A stretch of DNA of 64,000 nucleotides from Aedes albopictus (GCF_035046485.1 NC_085138.1:23530800-23594799); one strand, 5' to 3'; positions 1 through 12,579 are shown, counted from the stretch's first letter. Program-made: numbers and translations. The notes: generated by a model from the letters alone, not told the origin.

Positions 1-260
1 AGTTGATCAGTATGACATAAACTTACATAAAAATAAACATGTGTTTCGCAATTCTGCCACTAGGCGGCGCTAGTGAACTTGCAAATTTTAGAAATCTCAT
101 AGCTCAGAATTCTAATAACTTAGGAAGTTGGTGTTTTCGGCAAAGTTGATCAGTATGACATAAACTTACATAAAAATAAACATTTGTATTGCGCTAACTC
201 TTAACACACCCGAGATAATAGGCCACACCCCCAAAATGCCGAAATCCCATAAGCTCTTAG
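1..260. repeat. Dispersed repeat containing an internal direct duplication
   Basis: A segment beginning AGTTGATCAGTATGACATAA occurs at 1 and again at 144, giving two nearly identical stretches of about 42 bp. The same family recurs in this window at about 45400-45960, partly in reverse orientation, including the words ACTAGGCGGCGCTAGTG and CACACCCGxGATAATxGGCCACACCCC. Related, more decayed sequence lies near 27400-27700. No coding potential is evident. It is an unclassified interspersed repeat, cut by the window edge. Confidence 0.6.
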
Positions 261-286
261 TCTCCTATAACACTCACCCCTGTCTA

Positions 287-331
287 GTAGGAGTTCGTTT
301 AATAGGAGTCCGTTTAATAGGAATTCGTTTA
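287..331. repeat. 15-bp tandem repeat, about three copies
   Basis: Three successive 15-mers of the form xTAGGAGTTCGTTTA differ by one to three bases. A fourth partial unit (GTAAGAGACTCG) follows. The short open frames over it on both strands are products of the repeat and encode VRLIG-like iterations, not a protein. Confidence 0.75.
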
Positions 332-460
332 GTAAGAGACTCGACTGTATTCATTTTCTGGAAAAACAACCCTGTTCGAACAATTTTACGACACACTGTA
401 CCATCGAAGTCTGCGTCCAGAAGCGCACGTGGCCACAAGAGGCGGGCGAATCTCATTTAG

Positions 461-3365
461 CCTATTTGAAGTAGAAAACAGCGTCAGGTTCATTTCTTCG
501 TATAGTTCCATAGAAGCTCTCCGGACGATAGGCACCAGTATTTAGGTACCACACGCCACCACCATACCGACCATCACAAGCCGACGACGAGATAAGTCAA
601 TAAATCTTCAAGTTCCCAATTACGCACCGCTAGCTGCGTGGTCGAGCCGGCTGCTTGTTGCTTTGGTTTGAGCTTTTGGATAGGTACCTACTTGCCTTTC
701 GGTGAACACTATGTGGGTTGGTATTTAGTAAAATCGAGGAGAAAACAAACAGAAACCGAACGGCGGAGATTACTGTTTGGCGCGCAAAGGAGGTCGCTCC
801 CTAGTGCCGCCGCACATTGAATTTTGGGGGCGTAGAAAGAGAAAACTGGCTTTTCTGAGAAGAAGTAGTGGCTTATTGGGTTATGATAAGAAAGTAAACT
901 AATAAAGTATCTTTAATAAAAAAAATAAAAAAAATGAGAAAGTAAAGTATTAAAATGAGAAGATTTTACTTTCACCAATACCATATGTGAAGCCAGTACT
1001 TCCTGTTGTTATACCAGGAAAAGTTAGCAATTATTTTTTTTATAGATTTTCTGTAAGTATGGTAGAAAAAAATTACTAACCCATCTAGAAGTAAATCTCG
1101 GACAAATTTGTTGATGCATTTTCTTATGAATTCTTTAAAAAAAAAACAATATTGTGATTCCATTAGAACTTTTTGGTCATGAGCTGATGGAGTTTTATAA
1201 AAAAAAAAACAACGTTTACAAATTAGAGCCTACAATTTTTGTCATTTTTTCTTTTTTTTTTTTGACAGGATTTTTGTATGACTTTTGCCAGGAAATTCGC
1301 CTCAAATAGTCATGAAATAATTCCATCAGGAATTTTTCAAGGTAGTTCGTATCGATAAAAGTTGCAACACAGCTCGACTTTTTTTGTTGGTAGGACCAGA
1401 ACCTACAATCCATGCGATGCCAAACAAGTAGCATAACAGTATGGTAATTATTGAGATTGAATCATAATTTAGAAGTGGGTAAAATCACGATCTTGCATCC
1501 TTCTGACTCCATTACGAAATTGCAACTGCATATTTCCACTCCTCAATTTGGAGCAAACGGCCAAGTACCTTATGAGTTCCCAAGTCGGCCTACCGTGAGA
1601 GATTCAGTCCCACACTCGGCGCGGTTTCCCCCGATTGAATATTCAATAGATGCTAATCTACCGACATGGTGAATTAGCAATGAGGGAGGCTGGCGAAACA
1701 AGGCAAAGCGATGAATTATGATCAAACTTGGAGGAAATCGGAGTTCGACTCCAGATTCCCAGCTTATAAGCATCGTCATCATCGCGCTTGGTTGAGCATC
1801 AGCCTGAACGAGCATAGGACTGACAACTCGGCGTGCGCAAATATGACAACATGTTTACACAAACATTGATGCCACAAAATTGGCGTAAATCTTAAGCGTG
1901 CATAGACCGAATGGGGCATTCTACGGGTTTGGTATCTTGGAGCTTACTGTCAGCACGCATCAGTGAAGAGCGGAATGAGAACTGAACTATGAGACAAGTC
2001 GCCGCGTCCATCGATCCACCTTTGCGATTCACCGTGAGCTGGAAACTTAACTCCCCGATACAAGTAGCTCAAATTCTAACACATAAATCGAATTCTTATT
2101 AGTATCACCAGAAAACAGCATGGAACGAGCTCACCAAGAAAATGATTTTAGCATCAATAACACACAGAAGAAGCTCGAGGCAAGTTTATAACATTTGTCG
2201 CCAAGTTCAGATTCCTGTCCCATAGTGCGCCCATGTTTTCCAGTCAGTCTAGTTGTACAGCAAAAGCGATAAGCCGTTTATATCGCGGCAAAAGAGGATT
2301 CATTCTAATGGATTTCGCAATGAGTGATGAGTTGATGCGGACAGACAGACTTGCACTGGCAGAGACAGATTCCGACTTGGGCGAGTCTATAAACATACCA
2401 TCAAGCAAGGGAAGGGCATTAAGAGGATCCCACGGCTTCACGCATAGGTAGGTACTGGACTGGACCCAGTCCGTCAGTGCCAGTGGATGAAGCCATCAAT
2501 TGCGAACTGGATCGATATCAATAATATTTAATATTCAACGCGTTTGTTTCTGCCTTGTTCTTCCGGGCTATGGCTGGGGCTGGAACTGGGACCTGTCCAA
2601 GTCGTCATCTTCTTCGTCGTTTCAACATCAGTGCTTTTCTCGTTTTGACCGGTGTCGACCTCGATCAGCTCGAAGCATTCAAAATCGTTGCGGCGATGAT
2701 CGGGCGGAATCGACGCATGCGGCGGCTGAGCTTAACACGATTGCCATTGAGGTAGGTCAGTTCAGCCGACAGATTTGCAACATATTCCCGTCAGTTGTTG
2801 CTTTGTATCATTTTGATGGGATGACCTCATAACAGAGTGCTGGTGCAAGATTAGCTCATCTTAACTAGAAATATCTGAAATTTGTATATGAACTATACAC
2901 ACCACCCTACATTCGGGAGCCCGTAGATCAAAACTCTATTTTCTCCTAGCATAACGCTTCTACCGACTTACTTCTTGAAAATAGTTTCTCAACCACACAC
3001 CGACACCGACGTTAACCTGGGTTGCACGACCGAAAGCCGCGAAAAATGAATTAGTTTTCCGTTTCAATTAAAACTGCCATCACCAGCTTGGCACTTTGTG
3101 GTCCGGGCACGATCTGTTCACACCTTCCGAATCTATCTTAGGGAACCGGCGTGCTCGCTGGATGTCATTTTGAGAGCGAAATCGTGCTCCACGATGCAAT
3201 GGCGATCAACCCTACTCGAAGGATTTTGTACGAGAGGTGATTTTTGTGGGAAACCGTTCGTCGCTTTCGAGAGCATTGAAGTTTACTGTGATGAGCATCG
3301 AAATCCATTGTATTTTAAAAGTGGAACGGCACACAGTTGGATTGTGTGATGAATGTACGATAGTA
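461..3365. other. Mostly unique non-coding DNA, no gene recognised
   Basis: AT-rich sequence to about 1450, then more balanced composition. No reading frame is long or recognisable. The GC-richer part at 2230-2830 holds overlapping frames in several phases (up to 110 codons, serine/arginine-rich), which argues for composition rather than selection on one frame. A sequence resembling a splice donor (GAGGTAGGTCAG) lies near 2750, but no exon can be supported. Confidence 0.4.
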
Positions 3366-3505
3366 GGGCCCAAATAGCAATAATTGTAAAGGCGCAGGTG
3401 TTCAGCATGACAATGCAGAGGGTGATGGGTTCGTTCCTCGGTTGATCTAGGATCTTTTCGTAAAGGAAATGCCTGTGATTTCCTTGAGCATAGAAAATCT
3501 TTCTG
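3366..3505 (+). mobile_element. Feilai-like SINE, truncated tRNA-related head
   Basis: The order GGGCCCAAATAGC, AGGTGTTCAGCATGACAATG, a B-box-like GGGTTCGTTCC and GATCTTTTCGTAAAGGAAAT matches the 5' part of the two better copies at 33862-34148 and 51650-51922, here on the plus strand. It is diverged and loses similarity near 3505, where the GGAATTCC-type array begins. Only the tRNA-like promoter region and part of the body remain. It is an old fragment, called by comparison with the other copies in the window. Confidence 0.75.
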
Positions 3506-5810
3506 AGATTCCTTCAAAAATTTCTTCAGAGATTCTTCCAGGACTTTTCTGGGGTTCCCGCCGGGATTCCTCTAGAAATTCTGTATTGTATTTATTCTGA
3601 TATTTTCAAGGATCTCTCAGGAATTGTGTACAGAACACCATTAGGCTTTTCTTCTGGGATGTCTTAATGAATTCCTTCTGGAATTTCTCCAAGAGCTTCT
3701 TTTAAGATGCATACTGAAAAATCCTGGGATTTCTCCAAAAATTTCGAATGGATAGATCCAAGAATACCTTTTGCAAATCGACCTGAATTTTTTTCATAAT
3801 TTCTTTAGAAATTTCTTCACGGATCAATTAAAAAATGGTTTCTGAGATTTTTCCAGCCGTACTTATGGAATATTGTGAAATGAGTTCTGGGATTATGGGA
3901 TTACTCCATGAATTTCCTAAAAGATTTCTTCACATTCATTCATTTCATATGGAATTCTTTCGTGATTGTTTTTCAGGGATTCCTACAGGAGGACCACCTG
4001 AAATACACACTGAAAGTATTTATAGAGATCCTCCGGGAATTACTTCTAGGATAGCGCCGGAATTTATCCATAAATATTCAAAAAAAAATTATGTTTTCGT
4101 GAAATTTTCCTGGATTTTTCCCATAACTTTCACCAAAGTTCTCTTGGAATTTCTTCAGGATTTAACTAGGACTTTCTACTGACATTTTTGTATGGATTGA
4201 TTCTTCCTCAAATTTCTCCAACGTTTCTAAAAAAAAAAAAAATATTTGAGACTTTCAAAATACATACTCCGAAAACTTCTCCACGGACTTCTGCAAGGAA
4301 ATTTCCCAAATATTGTATCATCTTGGGTTTTTTAGGGAAGCATTCAAGAATTTCTCAAAGAAAAATTCAAGAAATTTTTTCAAAGTTTACTTATGAGGGA
4401 ATTTATCCAAGGATTGCATCAGGATATTTTTCAGGCATTCTTTCCGGAAATTATCTTGGGATTCCGTACTAAATTTCATCTCAAATATTCTCAAGAAATT
4501 TCTTGAAAAACTCTTCCAATATAGTTCATTAAGGGATTTCCCCAAAAATTCGTTCTAAAATTTTCTAAATAATTTCTCCAATATTTTTTCTTGTAACTCA
4601 TCCAGAAATTTCTGCTCAAATTTGACTAGGAATAATCCAAGGAATTCTCCCAGGAATTCATTCGATTTCTTCAGATTCCTTTTTTTAGGAATTTTCCAAA
4701 GATTTTCATTGGGAATTTCCCTAGGAGCTCCTCCATAAACTTACTCAGAAATACTGATATACAGAAATAGAAAATTCCCTCATAAATTCTTTCCGATATT
4801 TCCCCAGGCATTAATTCAGGATTGTCCCAAGAATTTCCATTAGAAATTTACCTTGAAATTCTCTGTTTTTTTTTCCAGAAATTTACTCAGGAACTGCCCG
4901 AAGAATTTCCACAAAAGCTCTGTCGGAAATTTCCTTGGGAATTTCCTCAGAAACGCCTTCCCCAGAGATTCCTCCAGGCATTTCCACGAGGATTCCCATT
5001 AATATATGTAACCAGAAATTCTTTCAGGAACTTCCCCAAAAATTCTTTCAGAAATTTCCTCAGGAATTATTCTTGGAATATCCTCAGTAATTCCTCGTAA
5101 AATTTCCCAAGAAAATCATTCACAAATTTCTCCACGATGTCCAATAATTACTTCAAAAACAATTATTTCTGATATTCCCCAGGACTTTTTCAGAAAGTTG
5201 CTCAGAAGTTTCTCCCGGAAACTTTCCTGAAACTCCTCTTGAAGTTTTCACACAAATTTCTTCAAGAAGAATTCAGAGATACCTCCAGGAATTTCAGCAG
5301 GGATTCTTTCAGGAATCTCCAGAGGAGTTGTTGGAGCAATCCCAGGTAGAATTTCCTGTGGTATTGCAGAAGGAATCCTTGGAGGACTCCCAGAAGGTAT
5401 CTCCGGATAAATTTCTGGAGAAGTCTCAGGAGGAATTGCTAAAGGAATCCTCGGAGGATCTGCTGGTGGAATCTCCCGGTTTCCTGGAAGATTCGCTGGA
5501 AAAATTGCTGGAGGAATTAATGGAGAAATTAGTAGAATCCCTGGAGAATTCCCTGGAGAATTTCCAGAAGGAATTTCCAGAGAAATTTTTAGAGAAGTCT
5601 CCGGAAGAATTGCTAGAAGAATCGCTGAAGGAGTTGCTGGAGGGATCACCAGAGGAATTGCTGGAAGAATCTCCGAGGGTTTCCTGGAAAATTCTACGGA
5701 GGAATTGTTAGAGGAATCCCTGTAGGATCTGCTGGATAAATCGCCGGAGGAATTGTTGGATAAATTGTCGGTGGAATTGCTGAAGGAGAGTTTCAAAGAG
5801 AGTTGAGAAA
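3506..5810. repeat. GGAATTCC-type degenerate tandem array 1, two opposed blocks
   Basis: Degenerate repeats of the theme AATTCCTxxAGGAAT fill this stretch. In the first part (3.5-5.25 kb) the plus strand reads mainly as ATTCCTCCAGGAATT-like units. From about 5.28 kb it reads in the reverse-complement sense (GGAATTGCTGGAGGAATC), so orientation switches once. Spacing is often a multiple of three. That keeps frames of 127 codons (plus) and 182 codons (minus) open over the same DNA at 5.25-5.8 kb; these are repeat artefacts. Confidence 0.8.
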
Positions 5811-6756
5811 ATTCATAAATAAAAGCCGGACAAACTATGCCCGAACTCGCGGAAAACTTTTAATAGAATATTTTTGAGAAGGAAACTTTATAAACTTCAA
5901 TTCTAGTAACTTTTGCGATGTACTTTTTTTGTTTTGGCTAATTTTGTGAAAATGGCCATATCGGTTTTCAAAGAAAAGGCTTATATGGCACATTTGATAT
6001 TATTAAAAAAAATGGCCATAATTCAAAAACGAAAAAAAAAGTACATTCCAAGAATGTCAGTGGTTAAAGCTTACGAAATTATCTTCTCAAAATATTGTTT
6101 TGAAAATTTCCACGATTTCGGACATAGTTTTTTCGACTTTTCTTTACTAGTTTTTTCAACGGTGGAAAATTTTGTAGAAATCTTTTTGCAGTACTTTTTG
6201 TTTCTGATTTTTGAGAAAGTTTGCTTTCATTTACATAAAAAAAACGTTGTTTCTACGATGCTTCGTTCTTGAATTATGATTTTTCAAAATAAGTATTGTC
6301 AAGGGAAACAAGAAAAATCCACCTGAGTTTTCCGGGAAAATAGGCGACCCTGAATTTTTCTCAATTTTTTTTATTCATATATACATAAGCCCTGCCTATG
6401 GAAACAGTTTCATGAAAGTCTGAGACCCTTTGGCCCAATTTGTTCGATAATAAAAAAAATCCCCCAATATCACTTTTAGTTCGTCAGTAATTCACTTCTA
6501 CCCGGGTATTAACGCATGTTACGCCACGTTTCTAGGATGTTTTCTTGAAACTCCGCCCAAATGTTTTCAGCATCTTCAAGTATTCCACGTAGATCTTATT
6601 CTGCCGCTGGATCCAGTACTTGCTTTACCCAGGTATCCATTGTTTATTTTGCATACGATTTTTACTAACTTCTGCTGGAATTCCATTGTAACTTTCATCA
6701 GAAATTATTTCAGAAGTTTCTATAAACTTGCTTTGAGCTTTTTCTTCTTCTCTTTG
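5811..6756. other. AT-rich non-coding DNA, no gene recognised
   Basis: Contains long A and T runs and the word ATGGCCATA twice. A 119-codon plus-strand frame (5913-6272) is Phe/Lys-rich as expected from poly-T and poly-A tracts, matches no family I know and is not called. Nothing else is supported. Confidence 0.4.
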
Positions 6757-7200
6757 GAATTCCGTGTCTGTGTAGACCATATTGTCACGCTTCGTATCAT
6801 TACGGAGCATAACAATGAATTCCCAGAGTCTCTCTACTTGGTGTTCATCGATTTTAAATTGCTTTCGACCATCTTTATCACGAAAATATAAGGGGAGATC
6901 TCAGGCCCAACGGTATGCCTGAGAAAATCATCGGCCTCATTGAAGCACAGTACGAGGCATTTTTGTGTACAGTACTTCACAACGGTGGCTTATCCGATCT
7001 CATCCGGCTGATGAGCCGGAAGTTAAGCTAGGATGCTCTAATAGTATCACCATTACTGTTCCTCATCGTAATTGACGAGATTCTGGCAGGTGCGATTGAT
7101 CGTGAGCCATCTAAATTATTTCGAACTGACTGATGATGACATAGCTGTCTCAGCTCATCGGCGCTATGATAAGACGATCACTCCTCAGGTAGAAAAAATC
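6757..7200 (+). pseudogene. Non-LTR retrotransposon reverse transcriptase relic
   Basis: The conceptual product has reverse transcriptase (RT) landmarks in the order expected for LINE RTs. CVDHIVTLRIITE is followed by SLYLVFIDF, the family's usual segment carrying the first catalytic Asp. In another frame come MPEKIIGLIEAQYEAF, SPLLFLIVIDEILAGAID and a degenerate catalytic box TDDDIAVSAHRR, where [FY]ADD would be expected. At least one frameshift falls between the first and second blocks near 6880, and stops interrupt the rest. Endonuclease, N-terminal RT and 3' parts are missing. The family is a LINE; the clade is not certain. It flanks array 1 and a tandem array, so both ends are probably eroded. 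Confidence 0.75.
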
Positions 7201-7299
7201 AGAATACACTAAAACCACGCTCACTTTATTTGCGCCAAACTCAATTTACGCCCCCCGATTTACGCTCCTTAGGTGTAAATTTAAATTCTTGGTATTCGG

Positions 7300-8010
7300 G
7301 AACAACTATGTATAATGGAAATTTGAAGTTGTTTCTAAAATTGTCCGTCTCAAGGAACAGTACCACCGCAGTGTAGCAAAATTTAGTGGGTCCCAGAACT
7401 TCTGCAGATCCGAAAGTTCTAGGAGAGGGTAAGATTTTTTTTGGATCCTGCATTTCATGGAGCATGTACAATGTGCATTATATGTATTACAACAGATCAG
7501 TGGTTCCCGAGCAGAGGTCACGAGCCATTCTAGTTTCTACAGTACCGAGAGAGTGATTAAAAATTGAAAAAGGTTTTCAAATCCTGCGTCTCAGCTAGCA
7601 TCTATCACAGTATAGTGGCGATGCAAAATTCAGTGATTCCCAAGCTGTGTCACAGGCCATACTGATTCCGCAAGAACCGAAAGCTCGACGAGAAGGTGTG
7701 AATGTTTTTAAGATTCTGCATCTCAATGAGCACTTAAAGCAATAAATTGGCGTTGCAAAGCTCAGTGGTTCCCAAGCTTGAATTACGGACCAAGCTAATT
7801 TTGCATGAACCAAAACTCCTTGAGAATTTTAAGAAGCACTAATTACAATATACTGGTGTTGTAAAGCTCAAAAGTTTCCAATGTTGGCCATGAGCCATGC
7901 TAATTTCTCAAAAACCGAAAATGCAAGGAGTCCTCAAAGATCACTTCTTACAATAAAGGAGTGTTACAAAGCTTAGTGGTTCCCAAGCTAAGGTAACGGT
8001 CTATTTGGCG
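7300..8010. repeat. Tandem array with monomers of about 100-135 bp
   Basis: The phrase (C/T)AGTGGTTCCCAAGCT with variants recurs near 7384, 7498, 7632, 7762, 7872 and 7975, each followed by an xxCGGxCCATGCTAATT-like stretch and an AACCGAAA word. Spacings are roughly 103-134 bp. Monomers are strongly diverged. Minus-strand frames of 70-76 codons repeat similar peptides and are artefacts of the array. Confidence 0.7.
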
Positions 8011-8079
8011 TATAGTAATCTAGTATGGGTCTGTTCATTAACCTCGTAGGCCAAACTATGGCCAATAAAGTGCTCCTCG

Positions 8080-8370
8080 TCCCTGTGAAGCACCCATGAG
8101 GCCTCTTGAGATCTCCCTCGATCCTCATGAACCTCTGAAACTTCCAGAAATTACTCTGGAACCTCCTGGAACCAACTGAGAACTTCTGCAACGCCCTTGA
8201 GCCCTCCTGGGTTCCCTCTATGACCTCATGGAACTCCTCCTGGACCCTTTTTATAATCCCTCTGGAATCCCCTGAGAACCCCATAAACTCACGAGAAACT
8301 CCTGAAACATTCCCGAGACCCCTGGAGTCGCTTTTGAAACCTCCTGAGAACTCCTGAAACGCCTGCAAGC
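8080..8370. repeat. Low-complexity CCTGAAACCTCCTGG array
   Basis: Short degenerate units of 12-24 bp on the themes CTCCTGAAACC and CCTGGAACC repeat without break. It resembles the GGAATTCC arrays in spacing but has a different core word, so it may be a sister array. A 137-codon minus-strand frame across it is Gly/Phe/Arg/Ser-rich repeat translation. Confidence 0.6.
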
Positions 8371-8383
8371 CCAGAGATTCACG

Positions 8384-9800
8384 GTGCTTCAGCCTCAACA
8401 AAGAAATAAAGGAAGTCGACAGAACTTTGGCCTGGCCACAGGACTAGGCGATAGCGGGCAAGCGCCCAGGATGGAAGTCTTTCATTTCGACCCTCTACAC
8501 CACCATTGGGTGTTCACGGCTGAAAGTGTTGAGAGTGCAAATATCCAAGCAAATCTACTGAGGCAAAACTCGCAATCCAACATTAGAAACGGTGCCAAGT
8601 TTCCACCTTGCCAGCTACCGCAAGCTCCCAATCATAAATTATCCTGCTACACGTGGTTCGGATTTCAATTGACACTGAATGATTTTCCTCGTTCATTCCG
8701 CGCTAGCTGCCAGGAAAAGTGCCATAAATCAGACTGCCACCATCATCGCACCACCGTTCGCTTTATAGTCGTCCGATCGTCATAGGTATGTACGTAGGGT
8801 AGGTAGGTAGGTAGGTGCCTCCGTTTGGTACCTACAGGTGCTGCACACAGGTGCTAGAGAACCTTCTCCGGCACCGCGATCCCATTGCATTAAGTTGCAG
8901 TTGCAGGAACAAAACTGATGAGCGGCTCTTGTTCTCTGTCGCCTCTGCACTTTGCAGCAGCCAGTCGTCGTCATCGTCGCCGTTGTTGAGAGGTGCTTCC
9001 CATTCTCTGTCTATAGGTTAATGGTTTGCTCTTGTTCAAAGCGAAGAGGAAATCTGTGGGTTTTATTCGCATTCAAACGGCTCCTCGTGTCATCCATCGA
9101 CGACGTCCGTTCCCTCTAAGTAAGTTGGCGTTTCGCGAGATAATTTATTGCACCCGGTTCTGGCGGGAATTGTTTCTTCAATCGTCGTAATTCCAGTGTA
9201 ATCCGGAGTGCACGAGCTTTCTTCTCTTGTCAATGCGCCATAGGCCAAAACTGGAATTGAACTTTCTGAAGTGCAACCTCAGATTCTACAAGGACTGCCA
9301 CTTGTTTCGCCACTCGCTCGCGACTGCGCCCAGGAATCAGAAAATCAAAACGACATCCATCCATCGGCTGATTGATTCGCAACTTCCCGACCAAATTCGA
9401 GGCTAATTTGAATAGTTCCCGCCGTTGTTGGCTGCTGGGCTGAGGTCCTCTGGGTTCGCAGGTTCTGAACTTATCATCAGATCAGATCGGTCGTCTTCAT
9501 CGGTTCTTGCCTCGACCGAAGGGCAATTATTTTTGTCATTTGCCCTGGATCAAGTGATTCACCTTCACCAACTCTGCTCGCCGTCTTCGGCTGCTGCTGG
9601 TGTTATCAGCACTGGAGCATCTTGCTTCTTGCTGAGTTCGGTGAGCTCTTTTCTTTTTTCCATTTGGACCCTTCGAGGCAAAAGGCACCCTCTCTCGCTC
9701 GACTGTGGTGATTCCAATTCCGATTCCGATGCCGGATGATCAAGATAGGGGGATAAAATGGGGATAGATTGTCATTTCGGCTGAAATGAGATAAATTATC
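8384..9800. other. GC-richer unique island, non-coding as far as visible
   Basis: Several overlapping frames (133, 104 and 68 codons) lie in different phases with no recognisable domain. Short polymers include a GGTA microsatellite. The stretch has little internal repetition and contrasts with the surrounding AT-rich repeats. It could be regulatory DNA or a non-coding exon. No transcription start or splice pair can be defined from sequence alone. Confidence 0.35.
8798..8816. repeat. (TAGG)n microsatellite
   Basis: About five uninterrupted TAGG units. Confidence 0.85.
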
Positions 9801-10184
9801 GCAGATTTTTCCAGGCAGATTCGCTCAAGGCGCTGACAGAGGAACCTGTTTCTGGAATTCACCGGCGAAGGATATTTTTCGACTCGGTTTTTATGCGGTA
9901 CTGGTCCAATTAATTATGGGCCCACCGCGCACTACAATGTATATTTTACGAATGTGTGTAACCGAAGACGATTGCGGCGTAGAACAGGTGCTTTTCAACG
10001 GTAGCTGCCTTGTTTTTTTTTTTGGGCAGTTGATTTGAAAGTAGAAGATTGCTATCGGTGCCGGTTCATAATCCTCTGCGAAGGGCTGAAAAATTGCTTC
10101 CTTCTAAACTTGATTCGATACAATTTTATTTTTTGGACCGCCGGTTTTATGTGGGTTTCCCAATATCTACACAGATCGAAAAAA

Positions 10185-10390
10185 GAGTGTAAAATGTGAC
10201 ATATGATGCACATAATTGGAGCGTGGGATATCACAGAAGTTTACATAACATATCATGTAAAAGTAATAAAATGTCATGTAAACTTCCATTATATGTCATG
10301 TAATTCAGCATGATTTTGTATGTTTACATGACATATACCACAAATTTACATGATATGTCATGTAAACCATCATAACAATAAGTTTGAGTT
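10185..10390. repeat. Palindromic ATGTCATGTAAA repeat cluster
   Basis: TTTACATGACATAT and its complement ATATGTCATGTAAA alternate six to seven times within 200 bp, so the region can pair with itself in several registers. Flanks are AT-rich. It may be the core of an old inverted-repeat element. No TIR or target-site duplication was found. Confidence 0.6.
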
Positions 10391-10771
10391 ACACTCAAAT
10401 TCATACAAAATTGATCGAATTGTTCCTAGAAGTAAATCTAATTTACATCGGATGGCATAATGTAGAGGAAAGAGAGCAACCCAAGTAGCATTTTCAGAAC
10501 TTATTTAATTTATTTTAGTTTTATGAGATATTTATAACGGTCTGCGACAATGCCATCGAGAAATGTTTTATTGGATACTAGCAGCTTTCTATGAATTGCC
10601 AATAAAATTGTCACAAAACTGACCAACTCAGCAACTTATTTGTTTTATAAAAGGTCTTGTTGCAGTTGTTAAGAGTACTTTAAAATAGGCCTTGAAAGAG
10701 TAGTCACTGGGTGGATATCATGGCAGCCAATGCACTATGTATTATTAGGTGGCCTAAACTAGCGCGAAGTA

Positions 10772-11261
10772 CCCGAGCAGAAGAAAATAACAAGTAAATA
10801 ACATATCAAGGTATTTATCTTAAATACTACCATACCTTGATATGCCCTTCGTTAGGTGGTAATAAGAAGCAAAATAACAAAAATGAATACCAAAATTTTG
10901 TATAAATAACACCTAGAAAATAATAAGTCTTGTTTTTTCAATAATGAATGCATACCTAAAATTTCAAGTACTGTATTTGCTATTCCAAAGTTATTGAATA
11001 ACAAACTAATAACATTTCTTGTTATCAAATGTTTCATTTGTTCGATGACATCATGATGTAATAGCAAATCTTGTTCTTCGGTTATTTTCACTGCTGACCC
11101 AACAAATACTACATCAATACCATATTCTGCTCAAATACCTCCAACTGTTATTGTGATGTTCTCATAACATTTCGTAGAATAACGCAGCAATAACAATTTT
11201 AGGTATTAGAGCACATGTTGCTCTTCGTATGGTATTTGTAAGGTATGCCCTTCCGCTCGGG
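10772..11261. mobile_element. TIR element (CCCGAGCAG family), 490 bp
   Basis: The left end CCCGAGCAGAAGAAAATAAC and the reverse complement of the right end CCCGAGCGGAAGGGCATACC agree at 14 of 20 positions. TA lies directly outside both ends. The interior is AT-rich with many ATAACA/TGTTAT words and no coding frame. A second family member sits at 39899-41235. It is a non-autonomous, Tc1/mariner-like or similar TA-inserting element; the superfamily is inferred from the TA flanks only. Confidence 0.7.
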
Positions 11262-12220
11262 TATAACCACGCCTCAAATGAATTGGCTGACTAAATATTC
11301 ATCGACTCATAATTCGCCGTTGCTTAAATCATAAATAGAAAAATAGTTCTTTCAGTTTTATGTATTGATAACATATTATATGAAATTTGAAAACAACAAA
11401 TGCATGTAAAATTTTTGGCCATACATAAACAACCACAGTGAAATGTCATTCATGATCAAATTGAGCGCCATCTCATAAGAAATAGCGAAAACCTCAGATA
11501 GCGTTAATGCAAGCTTAATATGGTAACTGCGTGATCAATTGCTCTTGTTGTGGTAATGACGAAGATATATTAGATTTGTTGTCGAACGAGATTTTTTCTC
11601 TACAAGTTGCTGCTGCCATACTGAAATTAGAAACACCATGAAGTGTGGAATCCAAAAATTCAACAAAATAATACATACCTTGATGATTTAATGCCTAATG
11701 CGGCAAGTTTACAAGTACCCACACTCGGCAAGATCATAGTTTTTTTCTAAATGGAGATAAAATATGCACTTCCACTTTTACCCGAAAACTTTATTTTTTG
11801 TCAAAATTTCACTTTTTGGGAGGCGCATCTATTTTCTGCACCTATTATTGCATCTTGCTTTCCTTTTTAGATTACCGTGCAAATGTTCAGTCGTTTAAAA
11901 TATTTGTTCACACGTCAAACACCAAAGGAAATAGCAAGTAAACAAACCGATTATTCCATTCTCCACCCAAAAAGTGTAACCGACGCTGAAAAATTCTAAC
12001 AGCTAACCAATGTATGCTAAAACTGATGGGAACATATTGTGGTTGTTTGCATCGAAAACGGTACAAAAGATGCAATATCCCAATATTCTCCATAAAATTG
12101 CATCCGCACATACTTTACAGCCCCGGAGATCACTACACAGTCACATCTTCATTTTTCAATGAAAAAAAGATTCTACGTGTAGTATGAAGAAGTGTACAAT
12201 GTTGAGTACCTACATTAATT
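11262..12220. other. AT-rich DNA without recognised features
   Basis: No reading frame above about 67 codons and no clear repeat structure. I see nothing to annotate. Confidence 0.4.
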
Positions 12221-12579
12221 ACTAAGCTACTCCCAATCTTAAGTAGGCCATGACTTAGGAAGGACTTTGACAGTTGACTTAAGCCGTTCATTCCCTAATA
12301 AACGATCAAAGAGATAACACGTATTTTACTAAAGTATCAGAAGTGGGATACAACCATGTTCCTGTGGAGTCACTCGCGGTCGGAAGTTGAAGCACTGGAG
12401 AATATCGGAAGAGGTCTTCCTTCTCAAGATGTCAATAACAAGTCCGATACGCTGAACTCAGGATTAACTAAGCTACTCCCAATCTTAAGTAGGCCATGAC
12501 TTAGGAAGGACTTTGACAGTTGACTTAAGCCGTTCATTCCCTAATAAACGATCAAAGAGATAACACGTATTTTACTAAA
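12221..12579. mobile_element. TRIM-like element: 113-bp direct repeats around 133 bp
   Basis: Positions 12221-12333 and 12467-12579 read as identical over 113 bp (ACTAAGCTACTCCC ... ATTTTACTAAA). Immediately after the first copy lies GTATCAGAAGTGGGAT, which resembles the initiator-Met tRNA primer-binding site common in Ty1/copia elements (TGGTATCAGA-). The 133-bp interior contains an ATG at 12357 and no long frame. The layout matches a terminal-repeat retrotransposon in miniature. Against it: the repeats do not start TG or end CA, no convincing polypurine tract precedes the right copy, and no target-site duplication is visible. A recent simple duplication is the alternative. Confidence 0.5.

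Noticed and set aside
5248..5796. Minus-strand open frame of 182 codons, Pro/Ile/Ser-rich
   Set aside because: Repeat-derived, overlaps a 127-codon frame on the other strand and has no start context.
8384..8785. 133-codon open frame in the GC-richer island
   Set aside because: No domain, it starts inside an array edge, and neighbouring frames of similar length exist on both strands.
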